DNA of 27,125 nt from CAZEAN01 sp964510225 (GCA_964510225.1 CAZEAN010000075.1:1-27125), one strand, 5' to 3'. Counted from the first letter of the stretch, positions 1 through 9,282 are shown. The notes: generated from the letters alone by a model not told the origin. Numbers and translations are program-made.

Positions 1-1202
1 CGGGATCCGGCAGCGTCGACAATACCTTAGCGAGTAATCGGATCGGGACCGACTTCAATGGTACGGTGGCGTTGCCGAACGAGTTTGTCGGGATCTATCT
101 TCTCAACGCATCGAATAACACAATCGGCGGTGGTCATCTCGCAGCCAACCTTGTTTCGGGGAATCCGGTCTCGATCCAAATCACAGGAGTGAACGCCACC
201 AACAATGCGATTCAAGGCAACCTCTTCGGGACTGAAATTAGTGGCACCGCCATCCTCGGCGAGTCTTTAACCGGGCTCTTCATCGAAGGTGCACCGCGTA
301 ACGTGATCGGTGGTCCGCGTGACGATGAGGGGAACGTTTTTGCCGGGTTCTCCGAGACCGCCATTCACATTGTTGGACCAGAGGCAATCGAGAACCGTCT
401 CGAAGGGAACTTGATCGGTACTGATCGTTTCGGGATCTCGGGGTTGGGCAACACAAATGGGATCACGCTTGACAATGCCCCTGAAACCATCATTGGGAGT
501 ACCGAGGCCGCACGTGGCAACCTGATTTCAGGAAATGGTGTTGGGGTAGTCCTTGCGAATTCAGGAACCTTCGGGACAGTACTCCAAGGAAACCTGATTG
601 GTACCGCGATCAATGGTACTAGCCCACTCCCGAACAGTTCGGTTGGTGTCTTTATCAACAACGCACCAGGTAATGTGATCGGTGGCTCTGCTCCAGGTGC
701 AGGAAACCTGATCGCAGGAAACCTGGGAGGCGGTCTCCAGGTTTTCGGACCGGGGGCGTCGGGCAATCAGGTCCTCGGGAATTCCATCGGGATTAGTCTC
801 GATCAGGCAACACCGATCCCCAACGGAGTCGCTGGTCTCTTTATCAACAATGCCCCCGAAACGTTTATCGGTGGTGCGGCTGGCAACGTGATCTCCGCCA
901 ATGAGGGCTCGGGTTTGGTGATCTCGGGTCTCTCCGCGTTGAATACGATAGTCCTCAATAACGTCATTGGGACTCCCAATCCGAGCGACGCTCCAATCGA
1001 CTTCGGGAACGAATTCGGTGTCTTTATCAACAGTACCGAAGAGGCTGGTTTTACCGAGGACTCGTTGACACTCACGAACTTGATCCAAGGTAATCTGATC
1101 AGTGATGTTGTCATCAGTACAATAGTCAGCCCCACGACTGGCTCGTCGATTGCATCGACGTCAGCGAGGCGATCGGCTCAACGGCGTGCGTTATGGGGCT
1201 AA
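1..1202 (+). CDS. Right-handed parallel beta-helix repeat protein, 3' part only (5' end outside window)
   Basis: The reading frame is open from the first complete codon at position 3, so the gene starts upstream of the window; a GTG at 66 is only an internal valine. The visible ~400 residues consist of about six degenerate repeats of roughly 45-50 residues. Each has a 'GNLIGT'-like turn followed by a 'NAPxxxIGG' turn, for example GNLFGTE/GAPRNVIGG, GNLIGTD/NAPETIIGS, GNLIGTA/NAPGNVIGG and GNSIGIS/NAPETFIGG. This stacked Asn/Gly/Ile pattern is typical of secreted or surface right-handed beta-helix proteins of planctomycetes, whose ligands are usually unknown. The last ~25 residues (Ser/Thr/Arg-rich, ending ARRSAQRRALWG) do not resemble the repeats and may follow a frameshift. 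No anchor or enzyme motif is visible, so no function is assigned. Confidence 0.8.
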   Translation, partial: GSGSVDNTLASNRIGTDFNGTVALPNEFVGIYLLNASNNTIGGGHLAANLVSGNPVSIQITGVNATNNAIQGNLFGTEISGTAILGESLTGLFIEGAPRNVIGGPRDDEGNVFAGFSETAIHIVGPEAIENRLEGNLIGTDRFGISGLGNTNGITLDNAPETIIGSTEAARGNLISGNGVGVVLANSGTFGTVLQGNLIGTAINGTSPLPNSSVGVFINNAPGNVIGGSAPGAGNLIAGNLGGGLQVFGPGASGNQVLGNSIGISLDQATPIPNGVAGLFINNAPETFIGGAAGNVISANEGSGLVISGLSALNTIVLNNVIGTPNPSDAPIDFGNEFGVFINSTEEAGFTEDSLTLTNLIQGNLISDVVISTIVSPTTGSSIASTSARRSAQRRALWG

Positions 1203-1222
1203 CTTGATTGCATCAGAGCAGC

Positions 1223-3652
1223 TCAGCCTATTGTGGTGTTCGCGGAATCAGCAGTACTGACGTGATCCCACCGTTTCCCTTGGGACCACTGTTCAAAGAG
1301 GCTCAGGCAAGCAGGGAGCAAGACGAGGTTTCCTAAAGAACTCCCTGCGGTGGCGATCGCCACCATCAATCCGAATGTGATGAAGGGAACGAATTCACTG
1401 ACAGTCAGTACGGAAAAACCAAGTGCGACAGCGAGGCTTGACAACAAGACTCCTGGTCCAGTCACTTTGTAACTCTCAAACAACGCCTCGCGGAAGCCCG
1501 CCTGTCGACGGACTCGACGGAATTGCAAGAGGCAGTGGAAGGTGTCATCGACCGAAAGCCCCAACGCCACACTTGCGACCAGGGCGGTTGCAATATCAAG
1601 TTTGACACCGGTGAATCCCATCAGCCCCAGCACGAACCCAACTGCGAGAAGTGTTGGAAGGATTGCGAGGACGGCTAAGAGAGGATTCCGAAATGCAATC
1701 GTGAGCATCACCAAGATCGAAATCGCAGCAACCGTGAAGGTCGTCCATTGTGTCTCAATGACACCTCGGGTTGTTTGTGTCAGGAGGTGGGAGAGTCCGG
1801 TCAGGAAAATGCTCTCTGGTTCACTTGCAGCAGCGAACGCATTGCCTCCAAGTGTTCCGACCTCCTCAAAGGTCCTCATCTTCTCAAGCGCAGGCTGACT
1901 CTCTGAAAGCCGGACCATGATCCGGGTCCGGCCCGCTGAAGCGTTCCAGAAGTTCCTTAACAAACCGGCTTGAGGCGATGCATCGATGAGTCGGAGTTTC
2001 GTATCAATAAACCACTTCTGAGATTCTGGGTCTAGCTTTTCAAGCCGACGGTCGGGGTCGAGGACAGTTGCGAGTGAGGTTGTCAGGCTGACACTCGCAA
2101 TTTCCGGATCATCAAGACCGAGGTTCAAAATACTGTCGTCTAGAGCCTGGAGACGAGTGATTAGCTCTGGTGTGACTTCACCGTCAACGGGTAAGACGAC
2201 CCCGACAAGTCCGATTCCACCCAACCGATTCTCTACGAACCGATAATCTTGAACGACCTGTGCTGAAGGCTTGAAGGCTTTGATGTAGTCTGATTCATAA
2301 TTCAAAAAGCCGATCCCGACGGAGAGGCTCAATGAAACCACCAGCGTGACGAAAACAATTGGTCTCGGGTACTGCAGAACGAGCTCGGTGAGCCGGGTCA
2401 TCAGTCGACCGATTCTCGAAGTACTTCCTGCCTTGACGGGGAGTTCCAGTCGAATTGGCGGGAGCATCGCGAACGGAGCGATCATTAGGGTCCAGATCGA
2501 CGCAATAGCGGTCGCGATACCGAGAACGGTACCGAACTGGCGGATGGGCACCACATTGCTCGTCGCGAGTGCACCGTAGCCAATCGTCGCCGTCACCGCA
2601 CACCAAAAGATAGGGACCCGTACAGCGCGGATTGTCTCGATCGCTGCCTGTCGTCGGTCATTCAACCGACGGAGATCATCACGGAAATGCAGCGCGAGGT
2701 GACTTGCCGCTGGCATCGTGAGAACGATGATCTGAGCGACGAGCGGTCCGCTAGAAAGAGAAAGCCGGAGGCCGAGTATGGCCAAGATTGTTTCTGTCGC
2801 CAGCCAGACTGTCCAGCCGGCGAGAATCGGTACCAAGGACCACCAGAGGCTCCGGGTCGCGGAGAGGGTTACCAAGCCAATTAACAACATTCCGACCGTC
2901 GCAAGCCGACGGCCGTCTACCTCGATCGCCTTAAAGCCATCGGCAAGGAGGACAGGTGGACCAACCACGGCAGGCTGACGACCGAACCCATGGTCCTCTT
3001 GAAAGCTGAGGGCGATTGACCGGAGATTCTCGATCGATTGCTTAGCGTCAAAGGATCCGGCAGGTTCAAGTCGAACGAGCAACGAGGTTGTTGTCCCCTT
3101 CTGATCGACAAATGTTCCGCTCAGAAGCGGGTGACTCGTAACTCGCGCTTGGAGTTCGGACAACGCTTCTGGATTATCTCCAGCAACTCGAATGGCGCTA
3201 TCAATCGTCGGGATACCTCGTGAACCGGCGATCCCCGTTTGGAGGCTCAACTCGATCGCCCGCAACATTCCACGACGGAGGAGTGGATTAAGGCGCTCCA
3301 TCAAGAAGAGTGAGTCATCGAGTCTCCAGAAGACTGGAAGTTCGTCGAGCGACTGTACGGAGACCACTCCCTCAATGTTGGCCTCCCGAATGTCCTCCGC
3401 GAGCTGAGCGACGCGAGCGATTCCGTCTGGAGTTAGGAGATCAGGATCTTCATAGGCGACAAAGACAAATTGATCGTCGACAAAAAGATCGGACGCCTCA
3501 CGATAGGCGACTACAGCGGGGTCATTGTCAGCAAAGAATGATTCGAGTGATTGGTCGTACTGGACCTCTCTGCCGAATAAGACCAGGAGTCCGAGTGTGA
3601 CCAGGGTAAGGATGAAGAGTACGAGCCGGAGCCTCAAGAGCGTGGCGATCAC
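1223..3652 (-). CDS. MMPL/RND-superfamily transporter, 12 predicted membrane segments
   Basis: An 809-residue protein with the duplicated RND layout. It has an N-terminal membrane helix (about residues 7-25), a ~220-residue extracytoplasmic loop, five clustered helices (about 250-400, with an SxxLWW...PILAGW region), a seventh helix near 430-450, a second large loop beginning around the SDYIKAFKP segment, and five C-terminal helices. The motif GLSVDDTFH in the C-terminal helical bundle has the paired aspartates expected for proton relay in MMPL proteins. Family members export lipids, hopanoids or other hydrophobic compounds across the inner membrane using the proton gradient; the substrate here cannot be read. 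The GTG start at 3652 overlaps the TGA of the upstream transporter gene as GTGA, so the two are probably translationally coupled. Single polypeptide; no adaptor or outer-membrane partner gene is adjacent. Confidence 0.85.
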   Translation of the reverse strand: MIATLLRLRLVLFILTLVTLGLLVLFGREVQYDQSLESFFADNDPAVVAYREASDLFVDDQFVFVAYEDPDLLTPDGIARVAQLAEDIREANIEGVVSVQSLDELPVFWRLDDSLFLMERLNPLLRRGMLRAIELSLQTGIAGSRGIPTIDSAIRVAGDNPEALSELQARVTSHPLLSGTFVDQKGTTTSLLVRLEPAGSFDAKQSIENLRSIALSFQEDHGFGRQPAVVGPPVLLADGFKAIEVDGRRLATVGMLLIGLVTLSATRSLWWSLVPILAGWTVWLATETILAILGLRLSLSSGPLVAQIIVLTMPAASHLALHFRDDLRRLNDRRQAAIETIRAVRVPIFWCAVTATIGYGALATSNVVPIRQFGTVLGIATAIASIWTLMIAPFAMLPPIRLELPVKAGSTSRIGRLMTRLTELVLQYPRPIVFVTLVVSLSLSVGIGFLNYESDYIKAFKPSAQVVQDYRFVENRLGGIGLVGVVLPVDGEVTPELITRLQALDDSILNLGLDDPEIASVSLTTSLATVLDPDRRLEKLDPESQKWFIDTKLRLIDASPQAGLLRNFWNASAGRTRIMVRLSESQPALEKMRTFEEVGTLGGNAFAAASEPESIFLTGLSHLLTQTTRGVIETQWTTFTVAAISILVMLTIAFRNPLLAVLAILPTLLAVGFVLGLMGFTGVKLDIATALVASVALGLSVDDTFHCLLQFRRVRRQAGFREALFESYKVTGPGVLLSSLAVALGFSVLTVSEFVPFITFGLMVAIATAGSSLGNLVLLPACLSLFEQWSQGKRWDHVSTADSANTTIG

Positions 3653-5229
3653 GGTGCCGTTCCAGCGCTGTCGTTGGGAGGATCAGCCGTTGTCGTTGAT
3701 GGCTCCGAAACGATTCTCGATAGCTCATCATCTGAACGGACTTCACCGTTGTAGGCCTCGGAGGGCTCATTCGTCGAGGGAGGCGGTTCCTCGTTGGAAG
3801 ATGGGCTCGAATTGATCACCTTCAGACCAGAATAAAGGCCGGCCGCGATCAGCCCAACCATAGAGAGCCAGAGGAAGAAGTCCCAGATCCTCCGAGGTCG
3901 AAGTCGCTGATCGGTTCTCCGGTATCTGAGGAAAACGGTAGCGATCGCGATGAGAGGAAGGGTGACCGCCTGCATCATCCCGCCGATCAGGACCATCGTT
4001 ACTGGCTTTTCGATGGTGATGTAGAGCAAGAAACCAAGAACTGGCAATCCGATACAGAAAACCCGATTCCACTGCCGACGTGTTCTATCCGGGTTTCCCT
4101 TCGAGAGCCCTTTGACCACAACCAAGTCTGCGAGAAGTCTCCCTGTACCAGCAGTCGCGGCAAAGAGGGTGGAGTAGAGGACAGCAAAGGTACCGATTAC
4201 GAGAAACCATTGTGCGAGTTCGGGGCCTAGTGCGGGCTCATACATCCTGATCAACGTCTGGAGGAGCTCCGCAACGCCGTCGGGCAAGCCCTGGTTACCT
4301 TCACGTGTGGGGTCAAAAAGAACAGCAGCACCCAGCAGGAAGAAGGCGAGAGTTGCGATCGTATAAATGAACATGCTGACCCAGGCGTCGAGCTGCATCA
4401 CTCGGAGCCATCCTCGGGCGCGTCGGAGCCATTCGTTCGATTCTGTCCGAGGGCCAGCCGATCGTGCATAACCTTTTTCGATACACCAATAGGGATACGC
4501 GAGCAGTTCGTTAGCGCCGACTCCTGTGATTCCGAGCATCGCTAGAGCAGCAGCGATCGCACCTCCTGGAATCCTGAACTGCATCCCTTCGGCGAGATCA
4601 GCGCCCTGGATTGCGACCTCTCGAGGGAGTAGTGCAACAGACATGACGGTCACCATGGTGAACCCAACAACGAAGACCGTCATCAGCCGTTCGATCAGTC
4701 GGTAGCTCCCGGTAGCGAGTAATGCAGCGGTGACGATCGTAACGAAGAATCCCCAGGGAACCGCAACCCGAGACTCTAGGCCGACCAACCTCGCCATCGC
4801 TTCGGAGATCCCCGGCAAGACGATCGAGGCTGCCTGGCCGATTCCGCCGATCATTGCACCAATCTGAAGCTGAGTGACTAAGAGCATAATCGAGCACCAC
4901 CAGACGAGGAGCTTGCCTGGTGCCGCGAGCCCTTGAAAGGCGCCAAAAGTCGCCTGCCCAGAAGACAAGGCATAGCGACCGAGCTCTACCTGTACAAAAA
5001 CCTTGATTACACAACTGACGACGACCAGCCAGAGCAGCGCGAACCCAGCCTGGGCACCGAGGTTGGTAGTCGCGATTAATTCCCCAGTCCCGACAATCGC
5101 CGCGGCCAGAATGAGCCCCGGGCCCACCTGACGGAGCCCAGCAAAGAAGGTTGATGGCGGCTCTTGAGTCGCCTCGGGATGATCCGCTCGGGGATCATCT
5201 AACGGCCCGGGATCGGACTTGATCGACAT
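3649..5229 (-). CDS. Divergent Nramp-family membrane transporter
   Basis: From the ATG at 5229 the protein has 526 residues with about 11-12 hydrophobic helices and a hydrophilic, Pro/Ser/Glu-rich C-terminal tail of ~50 residues. The first helix region starts with VGPGLILAAAIVGTGELIA, the recognisable Nramp (SLC11/MntH) opening, but the canonical DPGN metal-site motif is replaced by GTGE. The sixth helix reads AMLGITGVGANELLAYPYW where Nramp metal transporters have a Met-Pro-His motif. The fold is therefore Nramp-like, while transport of Mn2+ or Fe2+ is doubtful. A longer form from ATG 5304 (551 residues) is possible, but that start has G-rich sequence directly abutting it and no properly spaced ribosome site. 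The added 25 residues look non-conserved; the 5229 start also lacks a clear ribosome site, so the start is uncertain. It overlaps the downstream MMPL gene by 4 bp. Confidence 0.8.
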   Translation of the reverse strand: MSIKSDPGPLDDPRADHPEATQEPPSTFFAGLRQVGPGLILAAAIVGTGELIATTNLGAQAGFALLWLVVVSCVIKVFVQVELGRYALSSGQATFGAFQGLAAPGKLLVWWCSIMLLVTQLQIGAMIGGIGQAASIVLPGISEAMARLVGLESRVAVPWGFFVTIVTAALLATGSYRLIERLMTVFVVGFTMVTVMSVALLPREVAIQGADLAEGMQFRIPGGAIAAALAMLGITGVGANELLAYPYWCIEKGYARSAGPRTESNEWLRRARGWLRVMQLDAWVSMFIYTIATLAFFLLGAAVLFDPTREGNQGLPDGVAELLQTLIRMYEPALGPELAQWFLVIGTFAVLYSTLFAATAGTGRLLADLVVVKGLSKGNPDRTRRQWNRVFCIGLPVLGFLLYITIEKPVTMVLIGGMMQAVTLPLIAIATVFLRYRRTDQRLRPRRIWDFFLWLSMVGLIAAGLYSGLKVINSSPSSNEEPPPSTNEPSEAYNGEVRSDDELSRIVSEPSTTTADPPNDSAGTAP

Positions 5230-5412
5230 CAGAGAGGCTCGCTTCGCGGCAAGGTTGAACGCTCCGCACGAAGAGATCTGTTCGTGCAGGCCGGTGATGG
5301 TCATCCCCCCGATGACCTAACGACCATCGATCGAATCGCGAGAGCGGATAGTAACCTCTCACCACTGCAGGAGCAACCGTCTTGAAGTTAAGCTAGTGGG
5401 TTCGGCTCTCGA

Positions 5413-5694
5413 TCAAGTTGGGTCGGGTCTTGGAATTGGGTCCGGCTCATCGACAGGAACGCAATCAACCCGATACGTTGATTGATTGGCGAGAGTGAGT
5501 CCGTCGGGCATTACGTCCACATTTCTTCCTATGATTCGATAGAAGTCGTTCACCATGTTTCGAAATTGAGCATGGGCAACTTGCCCTTTGTTCTGTTGGC
5601 CACATATATGTCCATCGTTGCAGTTTGATTCAATCACTGTCCATGAGCCATGATTGTATTGCCAGATGCAGTAGCCCGGATCAGGATGTGACAT
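5413..5694 (-). CDS. Small hypothetical protein with four cysteines
   Basis: A 93-residue protein beginning MSHPDPGYCIWQYNHGSW and ending in an acidic, proline-rich tail (DEPDPIPRPDPT). An AGGAG sequence lies about 11 bases upstream of the ATG, which supports translation. It has four cysteines (near residues 9, 25, 31 and 79) and several aromatic residues in the first 20 positions, but no signal peptide or membrane helix. I recognise the opening (MSHPxPGYCxWxYxxGxW) only as a pattern of small uncharacterised proteins; I cannot assign a function. It lies 64 bp downstream of the kinase/FGE gene on the same strand and could be co-transcribed with it. Confidence 0.6.
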   Translation of the reverse strand: MSHPDPGYCIWQYNHGSWTVIESNCNDGHICGQQNKGQVAHAQFRNMVNDFYRIIGRNVDVMPDGLTLANQSTYRVDCVPVDEPDPIPRPDPT

Positions 5695-5758
5695 TGGAAT
5701 GAGTTCTCCTAGATGGATTATACAAGGTGTTTAATCACTATCAGTGTGACGAATCGTT

Positions 5759-8443
5759 TCATTGTTGGGGTTTGATGGTCCGCACGATCCGGAAACCATA
5801 TTCGTTCGTGCCGGGTGTAAAATCAACAGTTGTTTCCGGTGACCGATAGTCGGATCTAATGAGGTTCTCAAGTACGATCACGGAGCCACCCGCGCCTTTG
5901 ACCTGATACCAGGGACCTCTCTTTGGATTGAGCACCTGGCAAAGCTCTGAAACGTTCCCGAGGACATCGAAGAGTCCCAAATCGTTTGGCTTAAGTCGTC
6001 CCACGGGATTCGTACGGAGTGTCGGTAATGGCCCATAATGGGCGTACTTGCGGAGTAACGTGCTTGAATCGCCGGAGTAACGCGCTGTGATTGTCCCCGC
6101 GCGGCAGAATTGCTCGAATTCATCTTCAGTAGGCAATCGATAGCCAAGCCGATCAAGTTGTTGATCAACGGGAATGTAAGGCGGTAGTCCCGAGTCTTTG
6201 GGCATCGCTTGGTAGGCAAATTCTTCAGGAGCGATTCCATCGAGTGCACTGAGCCAATTGAGATACTCCGCGGCGATCAGGTAAGTGATCCCATTGATCG
6301 GATAGTCTGGCCCTGGACTAACATCGCGCAAAAAATCGACTTCCTGCCACACAAGGATTTGGGAGACGGTGACTTCAGTGTCGGCGATCTCGATGACTCG
6401 GCCTGTTGTTGGATCCGTCAAACGGACGAACGTCAGATGGAGTGGTGTGCCGATCCGCCACTCGTAGTTGTTGCCACGATCAGTAATCGAGACGAGTTCC
6501 GGATCGATTGCGGCCAATTTGTCATGTAGATTCCACTGACCGAGGATCCATTTCGCAGCGCCGTGGACTCCGGAATCGGTATGATCGCTGTAGAGCGTGA
6601 GAATCAGGTCTTCAGTTTCGCCTCGGAGGGGATCTTCCCAGACGGCTTCCTCGGGGAGTTCACCAAGTGCAAGGATCAGTGCACGTTGGATCGTCTCGTC
6701 CTTCTCCCTTCGGAGCCGATCGACAATTACGCGAGGATCCAGCCCCGATGGTCCGAGCCGGTGGATTAAGATGGAGCGCGCCCGAGGATCCTCTTGATAT
6801 TTGAGGAGATCCCAACGAAGAGGACCAACGTTGAGATGAATCAGTGCCAAAGCTGCATTAGCGCGGTGTTGGTCGCGCAACTCCTGATCCGTTGATGGTT
6901 TCCCAGGTTTCAAAACGGACTGGAGCCGTTCAACCAAGCCGGGGACGTCTTTGAGCGTCTCAGCAAGGTGGCCTGCATCAGCGGCTCCGGCGTTTAATAG
7001 TTCTTCGATCGCATACTCAAGATAGGGCGAGCCCAACGGTGCTAGCACCACCGCAGCATTACGCTTCTTCACACTGTTGGTTGACTCGAAAAAGCTCAGA
7101 AGATCTGCATTGACAAGGGGGTCATCGGGTCCTCGTCGCTCGATGATTAACCGAAGCTGCTCAGCACTCGCGTTTTCGACCTGCTGCAGCCAGAACTGAG
7201 CCTCTTGGGCATCTCTCCGCCTCGCGTAGTCATTCCAGATCGCTGCGCTGCTGATTAGCGCGAACCCGGTCAAACTGGAGAGCAAGAGCTTTTGAGGATG
7301 ACGTCGGCGAAGATGCCGGATCTGCCGGATCCCGAAGGATGAGCGTCCCCTAATTGGCCTTTCCTTTTGAATCCTTCGAAGATCTTCGGCGAGTTCTCCG
7401 ACAGACTGGTAGCGATCACGCGGTGATTTTTCCAAACAAATCCGACAAATTCGCTCAAGCGAAGCGGGGATACTGGGGACGATCTTTCGGACTGGAATTG
7501 GGTCCTGGTTTAAGATTTCACCGATGGCATCGCTCCCACTAAATGGTCGGCGACCTGTGAGGAGTTCGTAGAGAATCACTCCAATCGCATAAATGTCCAC
7601 TCCAACCGAAAGTGGCTTTTTGCCTCGACGAACTTGCTCGGGGGCCATGTACGGGAGCGTACCGCCCAAGTCTTCGCTCTTAGTCTTGGTCAGTTCGACC
7701 TCTTCGAAGAACCTAGCCAGACCGAAGACGGCGATCTTCAATCGGAACAGATCGAGATCGAGCAAGGCCTCCGGTTGTGCGGTCGTAGTTGAAGAGGCCA
7801 GCAGAATATTGCTCGGCTTCAAGTCGCGGTGGAGGATCCCACCCATTCCTGTGGGATTGTGGGCGTGCGCCATCCCGTCACATATCTGCAGCACAATTTC
7901 GATGACTTGATCTGGAGGTACCGGCTTGTGGCGATAGTGTGCTTGCAGCCAATCGCGAAGCGAACCAGCCGAACAATGCTCCATCACGAGGTACCAAACC
8001 GGCCCGACTCGATCGGTCTCAAAAACTCGGACCATGTTCGGGTGGTCGAGTCTCGCCATCGCTTTCGACTCGGCCAAGATCCGCTTCAGATGGCGCTCGG
8101 AAAGGAGATTACTTAAACGCTGGACCTTGATTGCCCGGGTTTGACCGAGGTACGGATCGAAGGCCTTGAAGACGACCCCGTAGGCGCCATGCCCTAACTC
8201 CTCAGCGATCTCAAAACGACCGATTCGGTTCTCTCCATCATTGAAGGTGTCTGAGATCGTAGGGATTTCAGACCAAATCCTCTTCAGATCGGCATGGAGC
8301 TTGGCGTCGGTCGAGTCGGAAAAGTCAGAGTCGCCTCTTACTCCCGTCGAGTCGGGGAATGCACTCACTGACGACAGTGACGGGTTTGCTGGGCCAGAGT
8401 CTGAAAACTCCTCCGATTCCACGCCATTCTTTGATTGCTTCAT
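5759..8443 (-). CDS. Ser/Thr kinase with altered DFG motif, membrane helix, HEAT-like middle and C-terminal FGE/sulfatase-modifying-factor domain
   Basis: An 894-residue protein in four parts. The N-terminal ~75 residues are Ser/Asp-rich. A Hanks-type kinase domain spans about residues 78-360: glycine loop ELGHGAYGVVFKA, lysine in RAIKVQ, HRDLKPSNILL, the activation region KIAVFGLARFF, and GTLPYMAPEQV. The Mg-binding Asp of DFG is Val (codon GTC, 7727-7729). A single membrane helix (KLLLSSLTGFALISSAAIW) follows near residue 385. A helical repeat-like region of ~250 residues comes next, then a C-terminal formylglycine-generating-enzyme (FGE/SUMF1-type) domain with GYRLPTEDEFEQFCRAG and VLGNVSELC. 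The ATG at 8443 shares its A with the TGA of the ECF sigma gene and has GGAGG seven bases upstream; a GTG at 8446 is the alternative. The kinase is probably a membrane signalling partner of the adjacent sigma factor. Confidence 0.85.
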   Translation of the reverse strand: MKQSKNGVESEEFSDSGPANPSLSSVSAFPDSTGVRGDSDFSDSTDAKLHADLKRIWSEIPTISDTFNDGENRIGRFEIAEELGHGAYGVVFKAFDPYLGQTRAIKVQRLSNLLSERHLKRILAESKAMARLDHPNMVRVFETDRVGPVWYLVMEHCSAGSLRDWLQAHYRHKPVPPDQVIEIVLQICDGMAHAHNPTGMGGILHRDLKPSNILLASSTTTAQPEALLDLDLFRLKIAVFGLARFFEEVELTKTKSEDLGGTLPYMAPEQVRRGKKPLSVGVDIYAIGVILYELLTGRRPFSGSDAIGEILNQDPIPVRKIVPSIPASLERICRICLEKSPRDRYQSVGELAEDLRRIQKERPIRGRSSFGIRQIRHLRRRHPQKLLLSSLTGFALISSAAIWNDYARRRDAQEAQFWLQQVENASAEQLRLIIERRGPDDPLVNADLLSFFESTNSVKKRNAAVVLAPLGSPYLEYAIEELLNAGAADAGHLAETLKDVPGLVERLQSVLKPGKPSTDQELRDQHRANAALALIHLNVGPLRWDLLKYQEDPRARSILIHRLGPSGLDPRVIVDRLRREKDETIQRALILALGELPEEAVWEDPLRGETEDLILTLYSDHTDSGVHGAAKWILGQWNLHDKLAAIDPELVSITDRGNNYEWRIGTPLHLTFVRLTDPTTGRVIEIADTEVTVSQILVWQEVDFLRDVSPGPDYPINGITYLIAAEYLNWLSALDGIAPEEFAYQAMPKDSGLPPYIPVDQQLDRLGYRLPTEDEFEQFCRAGTITARYSGDSSTLLRKYAHYGPLPTLRTNPVGRLKPNDLGLFDVLGNVSELCQVLNPKRGPWYQVKGAGGSVIVLENLIRSDYRSPETTVDFTPGTNEYGFRIVRTIKPQQ

Positions 8444-9006
8444 CACGTCGCCTCCCGGTGATTACCGGAAAGCGGGCCTCCGAGGTTCTCAAAGACGACT
8501 CGGAATCGTCGGGCTGCTCGGAGATAGGCTTGCTTTGCCCCTTGGAGGCTGATGCCAAGACGTTCGCCGATCTCCCGGAACTTGAGTCCGTCCGATTGCC
8601 GCCAAAGGAGGAGTTGCCTGTCCCGAGGCTCAAGACGCTCCAGTGCTTGTCGAACTAGGCTCCTCTCCTCAGATTTTTCAACGAGCGCCGCAGCCGATTG
8701 GGCCGTATCGGGAATATCATCTATCAAGTCAGATCTCTGATGCTTGAATGCCGCGCGTTGGGCGTCACGATATTTATTAATCAGGATCGCACGAACCCAA
8801 GCTCGTGTTTCTCGACTACTTGAAGCCTGACACTTACCCTCTCGGATGTTCATTAGTGCTGATTTAAGTGCCCGATGAACAATATCAGAAGGGCTCTCGA
8901 AATCACGGGCCGACTCGAATCGGAGTTGGTTAGCGACTTTCAGGAGATAAGTTCGGAGGGATGCAACTTCTCGTGTGAGTGCTTCAAGTTGTGGATCAGA
9001 TGACAT
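8443..9006 (-). CDS. ECF-type RNA polymerase sigma factor
   Basis: From the ATG at 9006 the protein is 187 residues, the normal ECF size. The sigma2 region includes ESPSDIVHRALKSAL and WVRAILINKYRDAQR. The sigma4 helix-turn-helix is at the C-terminus: LEPRDRQLLLWRQSDGLKFREIGERLGISLQGAKQAYLRA, given here as the key pattern with RExGERLGIS as the recognition core. A longer form from 9105 would add 33 residues (Cys/Leu/Phe-rich) that look like non-coding extension, so I prefer 9006. The stop codon is shared with the start of the downstream kinase gene. Pairing an ECF sigma factor with a Ser/Thr kinase is a known planctomycete arrangement in which the kinase is thought to control the sigma factor. 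No anti-sigma gene is present. Confidence 0.88.
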   Translation of the reverse strand: MSSDPQLEALTREVASLRTYLLKVANQLRFESARDFESPSDIVHRALKSALMNIREGKCQASSSRETRAWVRAILINKYRDAQRAAFKHQRSDLIDDIPDTAQSAAALVEKSEERSLVRQALERLEPRDRQLLLWRQSDGLKFREIGERLGISLQGAKQAYLRAARRFRVVFENLGGPLSGNHREAT

Positions 9007-9110
9007 AAAAAATCTCAAGAACAGGCTGAATAACTTTACTTTCGAGACTAGCGATCGATTAGTGTCCAAAAGGCAGAAACAGAAGTCCAGGGAGAGCTTT
9101 CGCAATAGTA

Positions 9111-9135
9111 TTCAATTTTTCTTATGTTCAATTTT
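9111..9135. repeat. Short direct repeat TTCAATTTT (two copies, 16 bp apart)
   Basis: TTCAATTTT occurs at 9111-9119 and 9127-9135, just upstream of the sigma-factor gene. A tandem site with about 1.5 helical turns between copies could be a binding site, but in AT-rich DNA such a repeat can arise by chance. Confidence 0.3.
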
Positions 9136-9282
9136 CTGGATATATTATTAATGAGGAATCTCAGATTTAATTGAGTGAAGGATTTCGATGCTATAGGCAG
9201 AACTTGCACGCAACCAGATCGAATTTCAGGCGCGAACTGACGACGTCATTATTCCGTATCTTTCAAAAAACCATTCGCGGAT

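Noticed and set aside
66..1000. Periodic repeats that might suggest a CRISPR or tandem DNA array
   Set aside because: The periodicity is at protein level (beta-helix turns); DNA copies are too diverged and there are no constant-length spacers.
365..1135. Minus-strand open frames opposite the beta-helix gene
   Set aside because: They mirror the repeat gene in other frames, are proline-rich by composition and have no ribosome sites.
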